Source: Eubacterium sp. (GTDB taxonomy: Bacteria; Bacillota; Clostridia; Lachnospirales; Lachnospiraceae). Taken from it: a DNA stretch of 64,000 nucleotides. The notes beneath the pieces are model-generated. The model saw only the letters and a list, made by a program, of their open reading frames with translations. It made no database searches and was not told where the DNA came from. Both the position numbers and the translations under genes were made by a program. Below are positions 56,357 to 64,000 of this stretch, piece after piece. The DNA lies in the NCBI GenBank assembly GCA_024696635.1, contig JAILGP010000215.1, positions 1-64,000 on the forward strand, given 5' to 3'. The stretch's first letter is position 1; each line of letters begins with the position of its first letter.

Positions 56357-56393
56357 AATAGGACTTTGGTTTAATCCAGAGTCCTATTTTTTT
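56357..56393 (+). terminator. Rho-independent terminator of tuf
   Basis: AATAGGACTTTGG pairs with CCAGAGTCCTATT (13 bp, one G-U), followed by a run of T residues. Confidence 0.9.
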
Positions 56394-56480
56394 GATTTTA
56401 ATTTTGTTTACAGAGTTTCCTTACTTTGTTAAAATTTATTATAAGGTTTTGTTACGTTATTAATAAATGGGGTGATTAAT

Positions 56481-58262
56481 ATGAAACAAGTACAATTCGA
56501 GTATAGAGGACAGGAAGATCTGGCTGCTAATATTAAAAGAATAAAAATGTGGTGCCAATCATCCCTTATTTCAAAGGTTATTTTTCAGATTTATACGGAG
56601 ACTTTGGATAAGGAAAAAATTGAAAAAATATGTAGATCAATAGTAGATGAGATTCCTTATGCTTTATATATGGGAGCTTCTACTAATGGTAATATTATAA
56701 TGGGGGACAAATCTAAGACTAAAATCAGCATTGTCTGCACGATTTTCGAATACCCAACCACTAATGTTATGATTCTTCAATATCCTCTTTCTGAGGCGAA
56801 TTCCCTGGAGGTAGTTGAAAGCCTTACCGCTGTGGTTAAGGATAATCCCTGGGTTAAATCTATAACGACTTATACTACTATGCGTGGGATGTCTATGACA
56901 ACCTATTGTGAGGAACTTGGAATGCTGCCGAGAAACCTTGTTTTTTGTGGTGGCGGTGCATTTTCAGATAATATAAATGATGATGCGGCCTTTGTATTTT
57001 CTTCATCTGGTCAGATATCTGATCATGCTGCGGTTTTTCTTCTTGTTGGTGGAGATGATTATCATGTTAAGGCCACCCATGTTACGGGATGGAAACCTCT
57101 TGGAAGAAGTCTCTTGGTTACTAAAGCTAAAGGGGCTGTTTTATATGAACTGGATGGCAAACCGGCCTATCAGACCTACTATAAATATCTGAATATTAAA
57201 AATGATGCTAACTTCTTTTTTAATACTTTAGAATTTCCTTTCTTATATAATTTAAATGGGATGGATATTCTTCGTGCGCCTATAGCAAGTAATGAAGATG
57301 GTTCTATTATGATGACTGCTGATATAGCTGAAAATGTTGAAGCTAAGATTGCTTATGGAGATCCTTGGACTATATTGGAAATTGTTTATGATACTGCGGT
57401 TTCCTTTGAGGATTTTATACCTGAAGCCTTTACTGTATTTTCCTGTGCAGGAAGAAGAACCTTCTGGGGTGATGATGAAATAGGAAATGAAACTAAACCC
57501 TTCCAGTCTATTGCCCCAACATCTGGTTTTTACACTTCTGGAGAATTTCTTCGTAATGGAAAACATGTAAATCAGCATAATGTTACTCTTGTTATCAAAG
57601 CAGAACGGGAGGGGAATACAGAGGGTAAGGAATTACCTAAGGTATATATGAATACAGAAGAGTTTTCTGGTAAGGTTTCAATGATAAATAGGCTTGCTAC
57701 ATTTATTCAGGCGGCCACAGAGGAACTGGAGGAGGCCAATAGGCAGCTTGGCATTGCTGCAATTACAGATGGTCTTACAAAGCTTTATAACAGGGCTGAG
57801 ATTCAAAGGCTTATATCAGAAAAGGTCAGTGAGGATGATTCTAAGGGTTCTCACGGCATTAAGAGAACTGGTAATTCTCTTATCATGATGGATATAGATG
57901 ATTTCAAACAAGTAAATGATGTTTATGGGCATAAGGAGGGAGATGCTGTTCTTCGTTCTTTATCTAAGATGCTGAAAGAGGTTATAAATAAAAATGCTCC
58001 TGGTTCATCTGCAGGAAGATGGGGCGGAGAGGAATTTATGATTCTTTTGCCTGGCTATAATAGAAAGAAAGCAAGCGAAATAGCATCGATTATAAGAGAA
58101 GAATTTGCAAGGCTGGTTTTTCCCAATGCACCTTTCCAGACTATCAGTCTTGGAGTTACAGAAATGATAGCGGGAGAGACTGGGGATATATCTTGTATAA
58201 GGGTTGATGATGCCTTATATACTGCTAAAGCGGATGGGAAAAACAGAGTTGTGGTAAAATAA
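56481..58262 (+). CDS. FIST-domain diguanylate cyclase
   Basis: An N-terminal FIST domain (about residues 40-235; YALYMGASTNGNIIMG, AAVFLLVGGDDYHVKATHVT) and FIST_C region (to about 390) are joined by a short coiled coil to a GGDEF domain (AAITDGLTKLYNRAE, DIDDFKQVNDVYGHKEGDAV) with an active-type GGEEF at 515-519. No RxxD inhibitory site precedes it. FIST domains are thought to bind small ligands such as amino acids. No membrane segment is seen, so it acts in the cytosol. I start at ATG 56481 because GGGGTG (56468-56473) is the ribosome site; the upstream in-frame GTG overlaps it. It is the second GGDEF protein of the window. Confidence 0.88.
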   Translation: MKQVQFEYRGQEDLAANIKRIKMWCQSSLISKVIFQIYTETLDKEKIEKICRSIVDEIPYALYMGASTNGNIIMGDKSKTKISIVCTIFEYPTTNVMILQYPLSEANSLEVVESLTAVVKDNPWVKSITTYTTMRGMSMTTYCEELGMLPRNLVFCGGGAFSDNINDDAAFVFSSSGQISDHAAVFLLVGGDDYHVKATHVTGWKPLGRSLLVTKAKGAVLYELDGKPAYQTYYKYLNIKNDANFFFNTLEFPFLYNLNGMDILRAPIASNEDGSIMMTADIAENVEAKIAYGDPWTILEIVYDTAVSFEDFIPEAFTVFSCAGRRTFWGDDEIGNETKPFQSIAPTSGFYTSGEFLRNGKHVNQHNVTLVIKAEREGNTEGKELPKVYMNTEEFSGKVSMINRLATFIQAATEELEEANRQLGIAAITDGLTKLYNRAEIQRLISEKVSEDDSKGSHGIKRTGNSLIMMDIDDFKQVNDVYGHKEGDAVLRSLSKMLKEVINKNAPGSSAGRWGGEEFMILLPGYNRKKASEIASIIREEFARLVFPNAPFQTISLGVTEMIAGETGDISCIRVDDALYTAKADGKNRVVVK

Positions 58263-58350
58263 TTGGATTATTTTGATTTTTTGTTAATTTATTATGAATT
58301 TGTTAATATAAATTTGTTGTTATTTAAAAAATTATTATGTATTTTCGTAC

Positions 58351-58379
58351 TTGTTTTCTAATTGTTTCTGCTGTATAAT
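58351..58379 (+). promoter_or_regulatory. Promoter of guaB
   Basis: TTGTTT at 58351-58356, a 17-bp spacer and TATAAT at 58374-58379. A leader of about 195 bases follows. In it AGTAAGAG (58395-58402) is perfectly complementary to CTCTTACT (58524-58531), which could close a large domain. The rest of 58263-58581 is very AT-rich with no gene. Confidence 0.65.
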
Positions 58380-58581
58380 CTTGAATAATTTTTTAGTAAG
58401 AGACATGTTTGTATTTAAAAATATTTTTATAATTTTAAATTGGAATTTATAATATTAGATTTGGTATTATTGAATTTAATATATCCTAATTAGCTTTATC
58501 AGACTTCCTGATTACATTCTCTGCTCTTACTGAAATATTGAATCTTTTGATAAAATAATTACATAGTACAGGAGGACAAAA

Positions 58582-60087
58582 ATGGCAACCTATATTACAG
58601 AACCATCTCACACATTTAATGAGTATCTGCTTATACCGGGCTATTCATCCAGTCAGTGCGTACCGGATAATGTTAGTCTTAAAACACCACTTGTAAAGTA
58701 TCGTAAAGGTGAGAAACCTTCGATTGAAATGAGTATACCTATGGTATCAGCTATCATGCAATCTGTTTCTGGTGATAAACTTGCGATAGCTCTTGCAAAA
58801 TCTGGTGGTGTATCATTTATATATGGATCTCAGTCAATAGAAGATGAGGCTGCAATGGTAGCCAGAGTTAAGAATTATAAAGCTGGTTTTGTTACAAGTG
58901 ATTCAAATATCAGTCCTGAATCTACACTTGAGGATGTGCTTAAACTCAAGCAGGTTTCCGGACATTCGACAATGGCTGTTACTGAAGATGGAACTGCTGC
59001 AGGTAAGCTTGTTGGTATTGTTTCCAGCAGAGATTATAGAGTAAGTCGTATGGATAAGTCCCTTAAGGTTAAGGAATTTATGACTCCTCTTGATAAGCTT
59101 ATTGTTGCAAAGGATGGAGTTTCTATTTCAGAGGCAAATGATATTATCTGGGATAATAAACTCAACTCACTTCCAATTGTTGATGAAGAGGGAAGACTTG
59201 TAAGCTTTGTATTCCGTAAGGACTATGATGAACATAAGAAGAATCCTGGAGAGCTTCTGGATTCTCATAAGAGATATATTGTTGGTGCTGGTATCAATAC
59301 AAGAGACTATGCTGAGAGAGTTCCTGCTCTTATTGAGGCGGGTGCAGATGTTCTTTGTATCGATTCTTCAGAAGGTTTTTCTGACTGGCAGAAATTTACA
59401 CTTAAATGGATAAGAGATAATTATGGTGATGCTGTAAAGGTTGGTGCTGGAAATGTAGTTGATAGAGAAGGCTTCCGTTTCCTTGCTGATTGTGGAGCAG
59501 ACTTTATAAAGGTTGGTATAGGTGGTGGTTCTATCTGTATCACAAGAGAGACAAAGGGTATAGGTCGTGGACAGGCAACAGCTCTTATAGAGGTATGTCA
59601 GGCTAGAGATGAGTATTTTGAGGAAACAGGTGTATATATCCCAGTATGCTCTGATGGTGGTATTGTATATGATCATCATATTACACTTGCTCTTGCCATG
59701 GGAGCTGATTTCGTAATGCTTGGACGTTATTTCGCGAGATTTGACGAAAGCCCTACAGAAAAGCTTTTTGTTAATGGAAATTATGTTAAGGAATATTGGG
59801 GTGAGGGTTCTAACCGTGCTCGTAACTGGCAGAGATATGATCTTGGCGGTGATAAGAAGCTTCATTTCGAAGAGGGCGTAGATTCTTATGTTCCTTACGC
59901 TGGACCTCTTAAGGATAATGTGGATAGATCACTTAGTAAGGTTAAGTCAACTATGTGTAACTGTGGAGCCCTTACAATTAAAGAGCTTCAGGAGAAAGCA
60001 AAGATTACTCTTGTTTCTTCTACAAGTATTATTGAGGGTGGTGCACATGATGTAATCCGTAAGGAAAGCCCTTCAGATAATATTTAA
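58582..60087 (+). CDS. guaB: IMP dehydrogenase of the Tritrichomonas-like type
   Basis: Oxidises IMP to XMP with NAD, the committed step to GMP. The barrel holds the catalytic loop [20 protein letters not shown] with Cys319, Asp261 in [12 protein letters not shown], and the flap Arg418-Tyr419 in [12 protein letters not shown]. Two CBS motifs are inserted at about 105-220. These residue numbers are the same as in the well-studied Tritrichomonas foetus enzyme, and long stretches agree ([48 protein letters not shown]). Typical bacterial GuaB instead has a shorter flap and GSICTTR. The ribosome site is AGGAGG. Confidence 0.96.
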   Translation: MATYITEPSHTFNEYLLIPGYSSSQCVPDNVSLKTPLVKYRKGEKPSIEMSIPMVSAIMQSVSGDKLAIALAKSGGVSFIYGSQSIEDEAAMVARVKNYKAGFVTSDSNISPESTLEDVLKLKQVSGHSTMAVTEDGTAAGKLVGIVSSRDYRVSRMDKSLKVKEFMTPLDKLIVAKDGVSISEANDIIWDNKLNSLPIVDEEGRLVSFVFRKDYDEHKKNPGELLDSHKRYIVGAGINTRDYAERVPALIEAGADVLCIDSSEGFSDWQKFTLKWIRDNYGDAVKVGAGNVVDREGFRFLADCGADFIKVGIGGGSICITRETKGIGRGQATALIEVCQARDEYFEETGVYIPVCSDGGIVYDHHITLALAMGADFVMLGRYFARFDESPTEKLFVNGNYVKEYWGEGSNRARNWQRYDLGGDKKLHFEEGVDSYVPYAGPLKDNVDRSLSKVKSTMCNCGALTIKELQEKAKITLVSSTSIIEGGAHDVIRKESPSDNI

Positions 60088-60111
60088 TTTAATAATTTGA
60101 TTTAAATATTT

Positions 60112-60151
60112 AAACCCTCTTTATCATAGTAAAATGATAGAGAGGGTTTTT
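60112..60151 (+). terminator. Terminator between guaB and the hydrolase
   Basis: AAACCCTCTTTATCAT pairs with ATGATAGAGAGGGTTT (16 bp, one G-U) with a six-base loop. T residues on the right and A residues on the left let it work for both converging genes. Confidence 0.85.
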
Positions 60152-60234
60152 GAATTTGACATATTTGATATATTTTTTGCAGTTTATTCTTGTTTGTCTT
60201 GCGTTTCTTATCTTATTTTGTGCGCGTTTATTTT

Positions 60235-61167
60235 TTACTGTTTATGTCTTGTAATCCAGTCCAGTATATCTTCATATACCTCCTGCTTACCAGGTTCATT
60301 TAATATCTCATGTCTCATATCAGGATATAATTTACACTCGATATCGGTGATGCCTGCTTTAACATATTGCTGATATACGTTTTTAACTCCCTTACCAAGG
60401 CCTCCAACAGGATCCTGAGCTCCAGATGTAATAAGTATAGGAAGTGTTTTAGGAATCATATCTATATTTTTCTTCTGATTATCAAAGAGAACAGTAGTAA
60501 GAAGTGCTTCGAATCCGCTTGTGGTAAATGTAAAGCTGCATCTTGGATCGGAATAATAAGCTTTCATTATTTCTGGATCACTGCATACCCAGCTGTTATT
60601 TACATCTGTTCTGGTTGTATCAAAGGATTTGTATGATGGGTTATAGGTCATGTTCTGAATCTTGGGACTTCTAAAACGCCATCCTTTAGCTTTGGCTGTA
60701 GCTCTTACAAGCATAAGACCGCTTCTTACTGTTATATCTGATTCACTTCCGGTACCTATAATTATTGCTCCTGCAAGTCCTGAACCCTTGTGGGTGAGAT
60801 ATCTTCTTAAAAGATAAGAACCCATACTGTGACCTGCTATATAATATGGAAGATCAGGATAAGCTTTAGAGGTTTCTTTTCTGAGTTTATGAATATCCCT
60901 GATGAGAGTTCTGGCAGGAGAGAATTCTGTTATATATCCCCAGTCCTCAACACTTCTTACAGATTGACCATGTCCGAGATGATCATGTCCTACAACCAGG
61001 AAACCAGCCTGATTTAGAAATCTTGCGAAAGCATCGTATCTTTCTATATATTCTACCATTCCATGGATTATCTGGACTATACCGATTGGCTGTACCTCTG
61101 GAATCCATTCTACAACATGAATGTTTGTTATTTCATCCGAAGATAAAAATGTCTTATATTTTTTCAT
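60235..61167 (-). CDS. Alpha/beta hydrolase, monoglyceride lipase / lysophospholipase-like
   Basis: Serine hydrolase of the Hydrolase_4 type. The oxyanion region is QIIHGMVEYIERYDAFARFL, the family motif VVGHDHLGHGQS follows, and the nucleophile is Ser114 in AGHSMGS. Asp in SGAQDPVGG and His in YPDMRHEILNE complete the triad. No signal peptide is present, so it is cytosolic. It likely cleaves monoacylglycerol or lysophospholipid, but the substrate is inferred from the family. The 310 residues are normal. It is transcribed alone on the minus strand and converges on guaB. Confidence 0.88.
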   Translation of the reverse strand: MKKYKTFLSSDEITNIHVVEWIPEVQPIGIVQIIHGMVEYIERYDAFARFLNQAGFLVVGHDHLGHGQSVRSVEDWGYITEFSPARTLIRDIHKLRKETSKAYPDLPYYIAGHSMGSYLLRRYLTHKGSGLAGAIIIGTGSESDITVRSGLMLVRATAKAKGWRFRSPKIQNMTYNPSYKSFDTTRTDVNNSWVCSDPEIMKAYYSDPRCSFTFTTSGFEALLTTVLFDNQKKNIDMIPKTLPILITSGAQDPVGGLGKGVKNVYQQYVKAGITDIECKLYPDMRHEILNEPGKQEVYEDILDWITRHKQ

Positions 61168-61235
61168 TTACCTCTTCTCCGTTTTGTATGAATCGATATT
61201 TATAAAAACTTATTTAAAACTTTATTACTTCATCC

Positions 61236-61264
61236 ATTATACAATTAGAAAAACCAAGTCACAA
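61236..61264 (-). promoter_or_regulatory. Promoter of the hydrolase gene
   Basis: On the minus strand TTGTGA (61259-61264), a 17-bp spacer and TATAAT (61236-61241), about 70 bases before the start codon. Confidence 0.65.
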
Positions 61265-61353
61265 GTATAATCTTTGGGAATAATATATGGTTTTCAAAGT
61301 TTTTTTGTTTTAAATTTGTAAATCATTATAGTAGAAATGTAATAGAAAAAGAG

Positions 61354-61382
61354 TTGCAAGAACTTTATTTTTATACTAAGAT
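61354..61382 (+). promoter_or_regulatory. Promoter of yajC
   Basis: TTGCAA at 61354-61359, a 17-bp spacer and TAAGAT at 61377-61382, about 60 bases before yajC. Confidence 0.6.
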
Positions 61383-61445
61383 ATGGTTTATGTGTTTTTA
61401 TACATTATATAAAAACGGATAAAAGACCATGTTAGGAGAAAAATT

Positions 61446-61844
61446 ATGAATTCGCTTACAATTTTGACAGATGCTGCAGCTACTGAAGGTGCAACAGGAG
61501 GTATGGGCATAGGTTTTATTGTTATCTATGTTATATTCTTCATCGGAATTATATACTTCATGTTTATTAAGCCAAGTAATAAGCAGCGTCAACAACAGGA
61601 AGAAATGGCAAAGAGTATTAAGGTTGGATGTAGTATCATGACTACAAGTGGTTTCTATGGAACAATCATTGGTGTTCTTGATGATGATACTGTAATTGTT
61701 GAGTTTGGTAATAATAAGAACTGCCGAATTCCTATGCATAAGAAGGCAATTGCAGAGGTTGAGGATCCAGATGCTGCACTTGAAGAAGAAACAGCAACTA
61801 CAGAGGAAAAAGAAACAAAGTCAAAGCTTGGAAAAAGAAAATAA
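61446..61844 (+). CDS. yajC: Preprotein translocase subunit YajC
   Basis: Small accessory membrane protein of the SecDF complex. A short N-terminal stretch, one membrane segment (about 19-40, GFIVIYVIFFIGIIYFMFIK), then the conserved PSNKQRQQQEEMAKSIKVG and the beta-domain with MTTSGFYGTIIGV. The C-terminus is a Glu/Thr/Lys tail. secD and secF do not follow here; a lipoprotein does. The ribosome site is AGGAG before ATG 61446. Confidence 0.92.
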   Translation: MNSLTILTDAAATEGATGGMGIGFIVIYVIFFIGIIYFMFIKPSNKQRQQQEEMAKSIKVGCSIMTTSGFYGTIIGVLDDDTVIVEFGNNKNCRIPMHKKAIAEVEDPDAALEEETATTEEKETKSKLGKRK

Positions 61845-61854
61845 AGGAGCCAAG

Positions 61855-62637
61855 ATGATATTTTCATCAAAGAAAAAGGCAAGAATAGCTTGCTTTTTGA
61901 TAATGTGTATCATATTTTCCATGGTGACCGGATGTGGTAAAGAGGAAGAAGAAGCATATTCGTCACCATCTTTTTCTAATTCACACCAGGAAACAAGTGA
62001 GGAAGAAGAGGCAACTATAACAGATGCTACCTTAACTAATGCTCTTATGGCTGCCAGTTATACAGATGCATATCCTATTAATCCAGAGGTTGAAGGAGTT
62101 TTTAGTGCATCCATGACTGATGCATTTCCAGCTGGTATGTATTATGAAAATGTATATTATAATGGCCTTGCTGGTTTTAAAATAAGTGTGGATGGAGAAA
62201 ATTGGAGATTTTATGATGCGGCAGAGATGGCTTCTGCCACAGATACCACAGAGGATTATGTGAATAATCTATGGTATGGTTATAAATCTGTATATGACCA
62301 GGAAACAACCTATGTATGTATTGCTTCAAATAAGCATACTGGTTCTAATATAATAGTTTCCTATGTTAATCCGGCTAAGTATATGATGCCTGAATATACA
62401 GCCAAGGAATATCTTTCTATGATGATTGACAGATATGATGGTGTCAGTGTCAGGACGGTAACATTCCTTGGAGAAAAATACGCCTGTCTTGATATACCGG
62501 CTGATCAGACTGCGTTTGGAAGACGCACACAGTTTGCAATGGATAAAGATGGACTAATAATAATAATTACATTTACTATGAATGGTGATACTCCACTTGA
62601 TGAAGCAGTTGGTATGTTATCGCCACTATACTATTAA
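61855..62637 (+). CDS. Lipoprotein of unknown function
   Basis: ATG 61855 with AAAGGAG upstream opens a lipoprotein signal (IMCIIFSMVTGCGKEEEE, lipid Cys near residue 24), then a Ser/Glu/Thr-rich spacer and a domain of about 190 residues (YYNGLAGFKISVDGENWRFY, YGYKSVYDQETTYVCIASNK, EYLSMMIDRYDGVSVRTVTF). A longer frame reaches back into yajC, but its extra residues are the shadow of that gene. I recognise no family with confidence; the layout resembles small lipoproteins that hold a PsbP- or DUF-type beta domain. It follows yajC after 10 bases, so the two are co-transcribed, and Lgt would lipidate it. Confidence 0.8.
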   Translation: MIFSSKKKARIACFLIMCIIFSMVTGCGKEEEEAYSSPSFSNSHQETSEEEEATITDATLTNALMAASYTDAYPINPEVEGVFSASMTDAFPAGMYYENVYYNGLAGFKISVDGENWRFYDAAEMASATDTTEDYVNNLWYGYKSVYDQETTYVCIASNKHTGSNIIVSYVNPAKYMMPEYTAKEYLSMMIDRYDGVSVRTVTFLGEKYACLDIPADQTAFGRRTQFAMDKDGLIIIITFTMNGDTPLDEAVGMLSPLYY

Positions 62638-62645
62638 GAAAACTG

Positions 62646-62671
62646 AGACAGGGGATGTCCCCTGTCTTTAT
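62646..62671 (+). terminator. Probable terminator after the lipoprotein gene
   Basis: GACAGGGG pairs perfectly with CCCCTGTC around a tight four-base loop. The T-run is short (TTTATT), so termination may be incomplete. Confidence 0.65.
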
Positions 62672-62686
62672 TAGTAACAAGTGATC

Positions 62687-63574
62687 ATGCTTAAAAATAT
62701 AAATTTTAAAAATTCAACAAAAGGAATAATACATATAATACTTGCGGCTCTATGCTTTTCTTTAATGACTCTGTTTTTAAAGCTGGCAGGTGAACTTCCT
62801 ACTATGGAGAAAGCCTTCTTCAGGAATTTTATCGCCTGTTTAGTATCATTTTCAATATTATTGAAGAGTGAAGAAAAGTTTCATATTAAAAAGGAAAGTA
62901 TATTTGGGATTCTTATGAGAAGTATATTTGGAACCATAGGTCTTATTTCCAATTTTTATGCGGTTGACAGATTAGACCTTGCTGATTCTAACATGCTTAA
63001 TAAGATGTCTCCATTTTTTGCTATGATAATGTCTATATTCATTATGAAGGAGATACCTGATAGATTTGAATGGATGACCCTTATCATTGCCTTTATAGGC
63101 GTCGTATTCGTTGTAAAGCCTGGAGAGGGAATAGCAAGCTTACCAGCTCTTATAGGTCTCTTTGGAGGCTTTTCGGCAGGTACAGCCTATGCATTTTTAA
63201 GGAGCGTAACCAGCCGGGGAGAAAGAGGACCTGTGGTGGTCATGTGTTTTTCTATTTTTTCTATAATAATATGTATTCCTTTTATGATATTTAATTATGT
63301 TCCAATGACCTTGTTGCAGCTTATATATATGCTTCTTGCTGGTCTTTCGGCTACAGGTGGACAAATGAATATAACTGCTGCATATACTTATGCGCCTGCT
63401 AAGGAAATATCTGTATATGATTATTCGCAGGTTCTTTTTGCGGCAATCTGGGGGCTCTTTATATTTAAGGAGATTCCTGATGTACTAAGTATAGCTGGAT
63501 ATGTTATAATAATCGGTGCGGGTGTTGTCAAGTGGTATTACACCCTGCATATAAAGCATGAAAAACAAAGCTAG
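62687..63574 (+). CDS. EamA/DMT-family transporter
   Basis: A ten-segment membrane protein made of two EamA repeats: the first from about residue 10 (IIHILAALCFSLMTLFLKLA, with RNFIACLVSFSILL and FIGVVFVVKPGEG), the second from about 150 (LFGGFSAGTAYAFLRSVTSR, ATGGQMNITAAYTYAPAKEI). The family exports or imports small metabolites, including amino acids and nucleotide precursors; the substrate cannot be read. GTG 62681 is an alternative start two codons earlier; no strong ribosome site marks either. Confidence 0.87.
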   Translation: MLKNINFKNSTKGIIHIILAALCFSLMTLFLKLAGELPTMEKAFFRNFIACLVSFSILLKSEEKFHIKKESIFGILMRSIFGTIGLISNFYAVDRLDLADSNMLNKMSPFFAMIMSIFIMKEIPDRFEWMTLIIAFIGVVFVVKPGEGIASLPALIGLFGGFSAGTAYAFLRSVTSRGERGPVVVMCFSIFSIIICIPFMIFNYVPMTLLQLIYMLLAGLSATGGQMNITAAYTYAPAKEISVYDYSQVLFAAIWGLFIFKEIPDVLSIAGYVIIIGAGVVKWYYTLHIKHEKQS

Positions 63575-63586
63575 GAAATGGGGATT

Positions 63587-64000
63587 ATGAAGAATAAAAA
63601 AAGGGTAATGAGAAATATGCTGGTGGCTATGTTTGGCGCAGTCTTATGTATTGTAGCCAGCTATCTCTCATCTGCTTATGGCGAAGGAAATGTAAAAAAT
63701 GGTCTTATCCAAAGTAACTGGATTAAGATGTCATATGTCAGGCTGGAAGTTTCACTTATTCTTTCTTCACTTGGAATAGGCCTGATGTATCCTGGCATAA
63801 GGGATTATATTAAGGTTGTTAAGATGTCTATCAATAAAAGATATGCCCTGGAAGTCAGAATGACAAATATATTTGAAATGGGAATGGCGGCCAGCCTTAT
63901 ATCATATTTATTTATTCAAGCAGGAAATATTATGATAGCGATTGTATATAAGGAATTGTTTGCCACCAGTCTTATGGGAGCAGATATCATATCGGTTACA
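63587..64000 (+). CDS. Membrane protein of unknown function, cut by the right edge
   Basis: An open frame without a stop reaches the end of the window (138 codons seen). After a Lys/Arg-rich start, a hydrophobic segment (about 11-28, MLVAMFGAVLCIVASYLSSA) and further hydrophobic stretches (VSLILSSLGIGLMYPGIRDY, MGMAASLISYLFIQAGNIMI) show a multi-pass membrane protein. ATG 63578 is an in-frame alternative. It follows the EamA transporter after 12 bases and is probably co-transcribed. I do not recognise the family. Confidence 0.65.
   Translation, partial: MKNKKRVMRNMLVAMFGAVLCIVASYLSSAYGEGNVKNGLIQSNWIKMSYVRLEVSLILSSLGIGLMYPGIRDYIKVVKMSINKRYALEVRMTNIFEMGMAASLISYLFIQAGNIMIAIVYKELFATSLMGADIISVT

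Noticed and set aside
60134-60373. Open frame rich in Ser, Cys and Ile opposite the hydrolase
   Set aside because: It starts in the terminator and runs antisense to a clear alpha/beta hydrolase; no ribosome site.
61696-61854. Upstream extension of the lipoprotein frame into yajC
   Set aside because: The extra residues are yajC read in another frame; ATG 61855 has a good ribosome site and starts a proper lipoprotein signal.

Overview
The window is AT-rich Firmicutes chromosome. The mix of genes (Gram-positive division cluster, sugar ABC systems of the MalFG and ChvE-MmsAB types, YesM/YesN regulators, an rplJL-rpoBC-str cluster and several GGDEF proteins) fits a Lachnospiraceae member, most like Butyrivibrio or Pseudobutyrivibrio. 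That placement is an inference from gene content and protein style. Nearly all genes are on the + strand. Several essential genes start with TTG or GTG, and most promoters I could read are sigma-A type with 17-bp spacers.

Layout. 1-660: the tail of a GyrI-like/AraC effector domain, a strong terminator, a decayed Tn916-type excisionase pseudogene and a promoter. 661-2810: ychF and lgt; lgt ends inside a 42-bp tandem repeat that continues past its stop. 3045-12142: a trimmed division and cell-wall (dcw) cluster, mraZ-rsmH-ftsL-ftsI-murD-ftsW-ftsQ-ftsZ, without mraY, murE/F, murG, murB or murC; a run of DnaA-box-like 9-mers precedes mraZ. 12285-14522: a GT2 glycosyltransferase, a coiled-coil protein and a hotdog thioesterase. 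14649-16298 (minus strand): purM-purN.

16672-39190 is a sugar sensing and transport block of about 22 kb. It starts with a soluble LacI-like/GGDEF diguanylate cyclase and an ABC importer with an oversized solute-binding lipoprotein and two permeases but no ATPase. Next come a HlyD-like adaptor and a MacB-periplasmic-domain protein, also without an ATPase, and a very large divergent HypF-like protein. A membrane-anchored sugar-binding protein, a YesM-type kinase and a YesN/AraC regulator follow (a XylFII-LytS-YesN-like sensor), then a second binding lipoprotein and a complete ChvE-MmsA-MmsB monosaccharide transporter. The HypF-like gene inside this block is the least explained element.

39279-56393 is the expression-machinery cluster: an L10 leader with attenuator, rplJ, rplL, a secreted leucine-rich-repeat/SLH-like/wall-binding protein inserted between rplL and rpoB, rpoB (with an internal tandem domain duplication), rpoC, rpsL, rpsG, fusA and tuf. 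Both large RNA polymerase subunits have long acidic tails, and the 3' end of tuf is duplicated just downstream of its stop. 56481-64000: a FIST-GGDEF protein, an IMP dehydrogenase strikingly like the Tritrichomonas foetus enzyme, a monoglyceride-lipase-like hydrolase (minus strand), yajC, a lipoprotein, an EamA/DMT transporter and a membrane protein cut by the window edge.
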